From: Acidimicrobiia bacterium
GTDB lineage: Bacteria > Actinomycetota > Acidimicrobiia > Acidimicrobiales > Ilumatobacteraceae
Direction of reading: 5' to 3'
NCBI GenBank assembly: GCA_013815505.1
Contig: JACDGA010000118.1
Span: 1 to 5,951 of the forward strand
Length of the DNA: 5,951 nt
Both the position numbers and the translations under genes were made by a program. Shown piece after piece: positions 1 through 4,675 of the stretch; the first letter of the stretch is position 1, and each line of letters opens with the position of its first letter. The notes beneath the pieces were generated by a model, which was given only the letters and a program-made list of their open reading frames with translations, was not told the DNA's origin and did no database searches.

Positions 1-865
1 TGAGGTCCTTCGACTCGCGCCGCGACGTCGACGGGGCGAGGTGGACCGGGACGGGCTCGGTGGTGACGATCTCGAGCACGTGTCCCGCCGCCGGTCCGGT
101 GAGATCCGTCGCACCGCTACCCGACAGCGCGAGGGAGATGGAACGCAGGTCGTGGCGCCGGACCATGAGCGTCTCGGCCAGCACGACCGGGTCGTGGACG
201 ACGACGCCCGCCGGCACGAACACGAGCCATCGCCGGGAGAGCTGATGCCACCGCCGAGGCAGCAGCACCGTGGCCGCGACGGCCAGCACGGTCAGCGGCA
301 CGCCCGGCACGTACGCGCCAGCGGCGACGAGCAACGGTCCGGTGATCACGGCCGCCAACCAGATGAGCCATGCTGCAGTGGCAACCGCGACATAGCCGAC
401 GGGCGGTCGAAGAGGAACGCGGACCTCGTCGCCGTACGCCGAGGCCTGCACCATCTCGATGCCGACCTCCGGCGTACAGCACAGCGCCGTCGCCACGGCA
501 GCGGCCGCCGCCGAGACGAGCGATGCGCTGGCGGACGCCCCTCCTCCGAGTGCCGCCAGCCATACGCCGATCGAGCTCGGCACGAGCACCCGCACCGCGG
601 TCAGCGACAGGGTCGAGGCCACGACGCAGGCGACCGCAGCGATGCCCCATCCGAGCCAGATGCCGCCGAGGGCGACCACACGCACAGCGCTCGACCGCCC
701 GTCGAGCGCCTCGGCGACCGCCTGGCCGACCGTGACCGCGACGACGATCCACGCTGCCGGTAGCAGCCAGCGCACGATCGTGCGAACGGTGGGACGAAGG
801 GCGGCCACAGCACGAGATTTGCCGATCGGACGCCCGCCGGACCAACGTGGCGCTCGTGAGGGCAC
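1..865 (-). CDS. Polytopic membrane protein of unknown function, 3' end outside the window
   Basis: I do not recognise the family. The reading frame is open from the left edge to beyond 865 on the minus strand, giving at least 288 residues if it starts at GTG 865. The composition is typical of a membrane protein: hydrophobic stretches fall near residues 33-51, 62-80, 80-107, 111-130, 157-185 and 187-202, separated by short Arg-rich loops. A soluble tail after about residue 205 contains RRWLVFVPAG and HDPVVLAETLMVRRHDL, which looks like the cytosolic beta-rich part of a conserved family. The stop lies left of the window. The start is uncertain: GTG 865 gives a basic N-terminus (RAPRWSGGRPIGKSR), whereas GTG 808 (residue 20) begins shortly before the first helix and has a small A/T patch, AAATCT, six bases upstream. 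Neither has a convincing Shine-Dalgarno. The gene diverges from the MetE-like gene. Overlapping frames in this stretch give Arg-rich, low-complexity proteins and look like shadows. I am confident it is a gene, but not of its function. Confidence 0.8.
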   Translation of the reverse strand, partial: MPSRAPRWSGGRPIGKSRAVAALRPTVRTIVRWLLPAAWIVVAVTVGQAVAEALDGRSSAVRVVALGGIWLGWGIAAVACVVASTLSLTAVRVLVPSSIGVWLAALGGGASASASLVSAAAAAVATALCCTPEVGIEMVQASAYGDEVRVPLRPPVGYVAVATAAWLIWLAAVITGPLLVAAGAYVPGVPLTVLAVAATVLLPRRWHQLSRRWLVFVPAGVVVHDPVVLAETLMVRRHDLRSISLALSGSGATDLTGPAAGHVLEIVTTEPVPVHLAPSTSRRESKDL

Positions 866-871
866 TCGACT

Positions 872-886
872 CGCCCGGACCGGGCG
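872..886. promoter_or_regulatory. Perfect 7-bp inverted repeat in the divergent intergenic region
   Basis: The bases CGCCCGG, a single A, then CCGGGCG form a perfect palindrome with a one-base centre. It lies seven bases upstream of the possible GTG 865 start of the leftward gene and about 77 bases upstream of the rightward MetE-like gene. Its position between two divergent genes would suit an operator. A one-base centre makes a hairpin unlikely, so a protein-binding site is the more natural reading. In GC-rich DNA a 7-bp GC palindrome can arise by chance, and if the leftward gene starts further upstream the repeat would be coding. It matches no regulator site I know. Confidence 0.25.
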
Positions 887-950
887 CGACGTGGCTGAAT
901 GAGACCACGCCGCACCGGTCGAGCTGAGACCTGCATGCGACGTGGAGCCG

Positions 951-956
951 AGGGAG
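951..956 (+). promoter_or_regulatory. Shine-Dalgarno that decides the MetE-like start
   Basis: AGGGAG lies six bases before GTG 963. It is the only strong Shine-Dalgarno in the window. It favours GTG 963 over the in-frame GTG at 942, which lies upstream of this site, and over GTG 978, whose upstream GGTGAAG is weaker. Confidence 0.6.
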
Positions 957-962
957 CGAGAA

Positions 963-1985
963 GTGGACGGTGAAGACGTGAACGGCGGCGTCGAGCACGT
1001 CTTCGGTCCGCGCTCGACCACCGCGATCGGATCGCTGCCGCACCGCGATCCCGTCGGGGCGGCGACGTGCGCCTTCGCCGCGACCACGCTCCCGTGCATC
1101 CCGTCCCTGCCGCGCCGCTCACCCGCAGAGGGCATGGTCGCCCAGGCCGTCGGCTCGCTCCCCGGCGTCACATTGGGTCAGTACGGCAGCATCTCGATCG
1201 ACCCGTCACGCTTCGGGAGCGACATCGTGGTCGGCGCCGACCTGCGCGGCGAATCGTTCGGTGGGCTGCGGGCATTCCTCGATCTGGCCGCGCGACGTGA
1301 CCATCGCGGGCCCGTGAAGTGGCAGTTCATCGGTCCGGTGACGCTCGGGTTGTCGCTGCGCCGCGCGGGCGCACCCAGCTCGGTCGCCTTCCGGCTCGCG
1401 GTCAACGCCGTCCGTGCCCACCTCGACGCCATCGCCACCGCCGTCGCCTGCCGGCTGCCCCACAGCCGCCAGATCGTGCTCGTCGACGAACCCTCGTTCG
1501 GGTCGCTGATGACGTCGAGCTTCCCGATCGCACCCGATGTCGCCATCGACCTCGTGTCCGAGGCGATGTCGGTGCTGGAGCACCGCGCCGTCGTCGGCCT
1601 GCACTGCTGCGATCGTGCCGACATCCCGTCCCTGCTGGCGACGGGCCCACGGCTGCTGTCGCTCCCTGTGACGAGCGCCGTGCCCGACGCCGCCGGCTAC
1701 CTCCAGCGCTACCTCGACCGTGGTGGCGTGGTGGTGTGGGGCGCCGTCGCCACGGACGGGCCGGTGCTCAACACCCCCGATCGATCGTGGCGGGCACTGG
1801 CCGGCGTGTGGCGCGATCTCGTCGAGCGCGGTGTCGATGCCGACGCACTCGTGCAGCGCTCGATCATCTCGCCGCAGTGTGGTCTCGGGTTGCACAGCCG
1901 GGCGGCGGCGCAGCGCGTGCTGGAGCTCACCTCCGAGCTCGCCGAGCGGGTGGCGGCGGAGTCGCGTGCGGGCCTGAACCGCTGA
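963..1985 (+). CDS. MetE-like protein (C-terminal, cobalamin-independent methionine synthase family)
   Basis: This 340-residue cytosolic protein resembles the C-terminal catalytic barrel of MetE (COG0620; UROD/MetE-like fold) and lacks the N-terminal folate-binding half of the ~750-residue enzyme. Visible landmarks are an N-terminal AIGSLPHRDPVGA (residues 21-33), KWQFIGPVTLGLSL (119-132), the substrate-pocket motif VLVDEPSFG (172-180, matching the IDEPAL segment of MetE), GLHCCDRAD (212-220, matching the H-x-C zinc motif) and SPQCGLGLHS (303-312, matching the last zinc cysteine, NPDCGLK). The likely zinc ligands are therefore His214, Cys216 and Cys306. The glutamate that is the fourth ligand in MetE has no obvious counterpart in the SLPVTSA stretch (233-239). 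Start GTG 963 is chosen for its Shine-Dalgarno and because the length then matches the ~337-residue mycobacterial homologue next to ligA (recalled). ligA begins 27 bases after the stop. Homocysteine or another thiol is a plausible substrate, but methionine synthesis should not be assumed. Confidence 0.85.
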   Translation: MDGEDVNGGVEHVFGPRSTTAIGSLPHRDPVGAATCAFAATTLPCIPSLPRRSPAEGMVAQAVGSLPGVTLGQYGSISIDPSRFGSDIVVGADLRGESFGGLRAFLDLAARRDHRGPVKWQFIGPVTLGLSLRRAGAPSSVAFRLAVNAVRAHLDAIATAVACRLPHSRQIVLVDEPSFGSLMTSSFPIAPDVAIDLVSEAMSVLEHRAVVGLHCCDRADIPSLLATGPRLLSLPVTSAVPDAAGYLQRYLDRGGVVVWGAVATDGPVLNTPDRSWRALAGVWRDLVERGVDADALVQRSIISPQCGLGLHSRAAAQRVLELTSELAERVAAESRAGLNR

Positions 1986-1997
1986 CGAACGCCTCTC

Positions 1998-2003
1998 TAC
2001 ACT
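1998..2003 (+). promoter_or_regulatory. Candidate -10 element for ligA
   Basis: TACACT fits the actinobacterial -10 pattern TANNNT and lies nine bases before the ligA ATG, in the 27-base gap after the MetE-like gene. Transcription would start at or a few bases before the ATG, giving a leaderless or nearly leaderless message; this agrees with the absence of a Shine-Dalgarno ahead of ligA. No clear -35 is visible (CTGAAC at 1974-1979 has an 18-base spacer but matches poorly). ligA could also be read through from the upstream gene. Confidence 0.45.
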
Positions 2004-2012
2004 GACTGCTCG

Positions 2013-4094
2013 ATGACGGACGCGAGCGAGGGCAGCGAGGAACCGGCGATCGACCCGGCGGGCCTGCTCGCCACGCTGCGCGAGCAGGTCGCGTACCACA
2101 ACCGCCGCTACCACGAACAGGACGCGCCGGAGATCCCCGACGCGGAGTACGACCTGCTCGTCCGCGAGCTGGCGCGTGTCGAGTCGGAGCACCCCGAGCT
2201 GGCCGACGAGTCGTCACCGAGCGGCGCCGTCGGGGGCGCGCCGAGCGCCACGTTCTCACCCGTGCGTCACTCCGTGCCGATGACGAGCCTCGACAACGCG
2301 ATGGATCAGCCGGAGCTGGCTGCCTGGGGTGAGCGCGTGAAACGTGCGCTCGGTGGCGAGATGCCGAGGGTCGTCTGCGAGCTCAAGATCGACGGTCTCG
2401 CCGTCACCGTGCGCTACGAGGACGGTCGATACGTGCAAGCAGCGACACGCGGCGACGGTCGCGTGGGAGAGGACGTGACAGCCAACGTCGCCACGATCGC
2501 TGACATTCCACGACGGTTGGCGGCCGCACCAGGCGGAGCCGGCGTGCCCGACGTGCTGGAGGTGCGCGGCGAGGTGTACATGTCGGTGGCATCGTTCGAG
2601 GCTCTCAACGCTGCCGCCGACGAGGCCGGCACGCGCAGGTTCGTCAACCCGCGCAACGCCGCGGCGGGCAGCCTTCGCCAGAAAGACGCCGCCGTGACGG
2701 CGCACCGCCAGCTCTCGTTCTGGGCGTACCAGCTGGGCGAGGTGCGAGGTGGACCGAAGCTCGGTACGCACCACGAGTCGTTGGCGCTGCTCGACGCCGC
2801 CGGTTTGGCTGTCAACCCCAACATCGTCGAGCTCGACGATCTCGACGACGTGCTCGCCCACTGTCGCCACTGGGAGCAGCACCGCCACGATCTCGACTAC
2901 GAGATCGACGGCGTCGTCATCAAGGTCGACGACCTCGCGTTGCGCCAGGAGCTCGGCGCCACCTCACGCGCGCCACGGTGGGCGATCGCCTTCAAGTTCC
3001 CGCCCGAGGAGCGCACCACGAGGCTCGAGGACATCCAGGTGTCCGTCGGGCGCACGGGACGGGCGACACCGTTCGCCGTGCTGGAGCCGATCTTCGTCGG
3101 CGGATCAACCGTGGGGCTCGCCACGCTGCACAACGCGGACCAGGTGGTGGCGAAGGACGTGCGACCCGGCGACACCGTCATCGTCCGCAAGGCCGGCGAC
3201 GTCATCCCCGAGGTCGTCGGACCCGTGCTCGCCGCCCGGCCGCCCGACAGCACGCCGTGGGCGTTCCCCGTCACGTGCCCCTGCCCGCTGGCCAGCACGC
3301 TCGTGCGCCTCGAGGGCGAAGCCGACACCCGCTGCGTCGAGCCGGCCTGCCCGATCCAGCGCGACGAGCAGGTGAGCCACTTCGGTTCGCGCGGCGCGCT
3401 CGACATCGAGGGGCTCGGCCACCGCACCGTGGCGCAACTCACCTCGTCGGGTCTCGTCACCGACGCCGCCGACATCTTCACGCTGACCGTCGACCAGATC
3501 GAGGGGCTGGAGGGGTTCGCTCGTCCGAGCGCCGAGAAGCTGCTCGCCGCCATCGATGCGGCGCGCCATCAGCCGCTCGCCCGCCTGCTCGTCGCGCTCG
3601 GGATCCGCCACGTCGGACCCACGGCTGGCGTCGCCCTGGCGTCGGAGTTCGGCACGGCCGACGCGCTGATGGTGGCCAGCGAGGAGGCGCTCGCCGAGGT
3701 CGAGGGGATCGGCGCCACGATCGCCAACTCGATCGTCACCTGGTTCTCGCTCGCGTCGAACCGGGAGTTCATCGAACGGCTGCGCGCGGGCGGGATGGAG
3801 CTCGGCACCGAGGTCGGTGCCGACGCCACCGGCGAGCGGGTCGATCAGGTGCTCGTCGGTAAGTCGGTCGTCGTGACGGGCACGCTGTCGGAGCTCTCAC
3901 GCGACGACGCCGCCGCCGAGATCCTCGCCAGGGGCGGAAAGAGCCCCGGCTCGGTGAGCGCCAAGACGTTCGCCGTCGTCGTCGGTGACGGACCGGGCGC
4001 CTCCAAGGTGAGTGCCGCCGAGCGCCACGGTGTGCCGATGATCGACGAGGCGGCGTTCCTGGCACTCCTGGCGTCGGGCGAGCTCGACAGCTGA
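2013..4094 (+). CDS. ligA: NAD-dependent DNA ligase LigA
   Basis: This 693-residue enzyme seals nicks during replication and repair, using NAD+ to adenylate its active-site lysine. All family domains are present in order. Domain Ia (about 1-85) contains YHNRRYHEQDAPEIPDAEYD. The nucleotidyltransferase domain has CELKIDG with catalytic Lys125, TRGDGRVGEDV with Arg146, VRGEVYM with Glu187, DGVVIKV with Lys304 and AFKFPPEE with Lys328. The OB fold follows (VGRTGRATPF near 346-355, ATLHNADQV after it). A four-cysteine zinc finger uses Cys422, Cys424, Cys441 and Cys446. Helix-hairpin-helix repeats span about 455-600 (DIEGLG, EGLEGF, LGIRHVG, VEGIG), and a BRCT domain spans about 613-690 (VVVTGTLSELSRDDA, GSVSAKT). 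The length is normal for the family. The one oddity is the first zinc pair: C-x-C where the family usually has C-x2-C. ATG 2013 is the natural start and leaves a short acidic extension before domain Ia. The gene is probably essential, being the usual replicative ligase. Its 3' end converges on the next gene with 15 bases between stops. Confidence 0.98.
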   Translation: MTDASEGSEEPAIDPAGLLATLREQVAYHNRRYHEQDAPEIPDAEYDLLVRELARVESEHPELADESSPSGAVGGAPSATFSPVRHSVPMTSLDNAMDQPELAAWGERVKRALGGEMPRVVCELKIDGLAVTVRYEDGRYVQAATRGDGRVGEDVTANVATIADIPRRLAAAPGGAGVPDVLEVRGEVYMSVASFEALNAAADEAGTRRFVNPRNAAAGSLRQKDAAVTAHRQLSFWAYQLGEVRGGPKLGTHHESLALLDAAGLAVNPNIVELDDLDDVLAHCRHWEQHRHDLDYEIDGVVIKVDDLALRQELGATSRAPRWAIAFKFPPEERTTRLEDIQVSVGRTGRATPFAVLEPIFVGGSTVGLATLHNADQVVAKDVRPGDTVIVRKAGDVIPEVVGPVLAARPPDSTPWAFPVTCPCPLASTLVRLEGEADTRCVEPACPIQRDEQVSHFGSRGALDIEGLGHRTVAQLTSSGLVTDAADIFTLTVDQIEGLEGFARPSAEKLLAAIDAARHQPLARLLVALGIRHVGPTAGVALASEFGTADALMVASEEALAEVEGIGATIANSIVTWFSLASNREFIERLRAGGMELGTEVGADATGERVDQVLVGKSVVVTGTLSELSRDDAAAEILARGGKSPGSVSAKTFAVVVGDGPGASKVSAAERHGVPMIDEAAFLALLASGELDS

Positions 4095-4113
4095 CCCTCA
4101 CTGCCCTGGTCAG
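4091..4113. terminator. Inverted repeat spanning both convergent stop codons, possible weak bidirectional terminator
   Basis: CTGACC (4091-4096) and GGTCAG (4108-4113) are perfect inverted repeats around an 11-base loop. The TGA of ligA lies in the left arm and the TGA of the leftward gene (TCA on this strand) lies in the right arm. The stem has only 6 pairs and no T-tract follows on either strand, so it is weak as an intrinsic terminator. It is nevertheless the only structure between the two converging genes. Confidence 0.35.
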
Positions 4114-4607
4114 ATGACGTCGAACTCCCACGTGTAGCTCGTCGACAGCGCAGGGCCGTCCTCGACCTTCCAATACGTGACGCGCACCCGGTGCGGGCCC
4201 GGTTCGAGCGTGGTGATGACGGCATCGTCGTTGGGCGTGAACGTGATCGTGGCGTTGCCCGGTTCGTACACCGCACCCGGGAGGAGATCGAGCTGCTGGC
4301 CGGGCTTGGCGTCGAGCGACGCCACCTCGTCGAGGCGTTGCACCGGTACCTCCACCTCGTCGATGAACAGCGTCGCTTCGTGGCCGGTGGCGAGGTCGAT
4401 GACGAGCCCGGCCTGCTGGGGCACCTGCTTCGCCTGGGGCGCCGGTTCGACGGATTCGATGGCCGCCGGCAGCGGGTCACGCTCGTTGCCTGTGGTGGAC
4501 ACGACGAGGCCCCAGCCGATGAGCGCCAGCCCTGCGGCGATCGTGAGACTTGCGACGAGCACGCCGCGGTCGATGTGGAACCGACGTCGGCTGATGGCGG
4601 CAGTCAC
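4110..4607 (-). CDS. Small membrane-anchored protein with an extracytoplasmic beta-rich domain
   Basis: I do not recognise a named family. The 165-residue product has a basic N-terminus (ISRRRFHIDR), one hydrophobic helix at about residues 15-37 (LTIAAGLALIGWGLVV in its core), a Pro/Glu/Gln-rich linker (about 44-66) and a domain to the C-terminus. The positive charges before the helix predict an N-in, C-out topology, either as a signal anchor or as an uncleaved signal. The domain alternates short beta-like stretches (ATLFIDEVEVPVQRL, NATITFTPND, HRVRVTYWKV, SYTWEFDVI) with turns at Gly/Pro, and its ending is typical of Ig-like or CopC-like sandwich domains. There is no cysteine, so it is not a lipoprotein. 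GTG 4607 is chosen because it sits just before the basic segment and helix; the longer frame to 4796 would overlap the divergent gene and adds an Arg/Trp-rich stretch typical of shadow coding. It lies tail to tail with ligA and diverges from the kinase-like gene. Confidence 0.75.
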   Translation of the reverse strand: MTAAISRRRFHIDRGVLVASLTIAAGLALIGWGLVVSTTGNERDPLPAAIESVEPAPQAKQVPQQAGLVIDLATGHEATLFIDEVEVPVQRLDEVASLDAKPGQQLDLLPGAVYEPGNATITFTPNDDAVITTLEPGPHRVRVTYWKVEDGPALSTSYTWEFDVI

Positions 4608-4660
4608 GGGCCCATCATGGCGTGAGATCGGGTCTCCGCCACCGCCGCGAGGGCACCCGA

Positions 4661-4666
4661 TAGCGT
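4661..4666 (+). promoter_or_regulatory. Candidate -10 element for the kinase-like gene
   Basis: TAGCGT fits TANNNT and lies nine bases before GTG 4676, the same spacing as the TACACT before ligA. No Shine-Dalgarno precedes the GTG, so a leaderless or near-leaderless transcript is likely. No -35 is evident. The site is in the 68-base region shared with the divergent membrane-anchored gene, for which I see no matching element on the other strand. Confidence 0.4.
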
Positions 4667-4675
4667 GACGCCACT

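Noticed and set aside
41..763. Plus-strand frame of 240 codons in the left region
   Set aside because: It encodes an Arg/Asp/His/Gln-rich product without domains, opposite the membrane-protein gene whose frame shows clean hydrophobic helices.
117..1043. Minus-strand frame of 308 codons in the left region
   Set aside because: It overlaps the true minus-strand membrane-protein frame, which lacks a stop only because it leaves the window. The translation is Arg/Gly-rich and it would also run into the start of the MetE-like gene.
1206..2192. Minus-strand frame of 328 codons across the MetE-like/ligA junction
   Set aside because: It crosses two supported plus-strand genes and has an Arg/His/Val-rich composition; it is a shadow.
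3270..3290. Possible frameshift in the ligA zinc finger
   Set aside because: The frame is intact on both sides and family motifs continue without a break, so the missing residue is a whole-codon difference, not a frameshift.
2978..3862. Plus-strand frame of 294 codons inside ligA
   Set aside because: It lies wholly within ligA in another frame and is Arg-rich with no domain; ligA is certain here.
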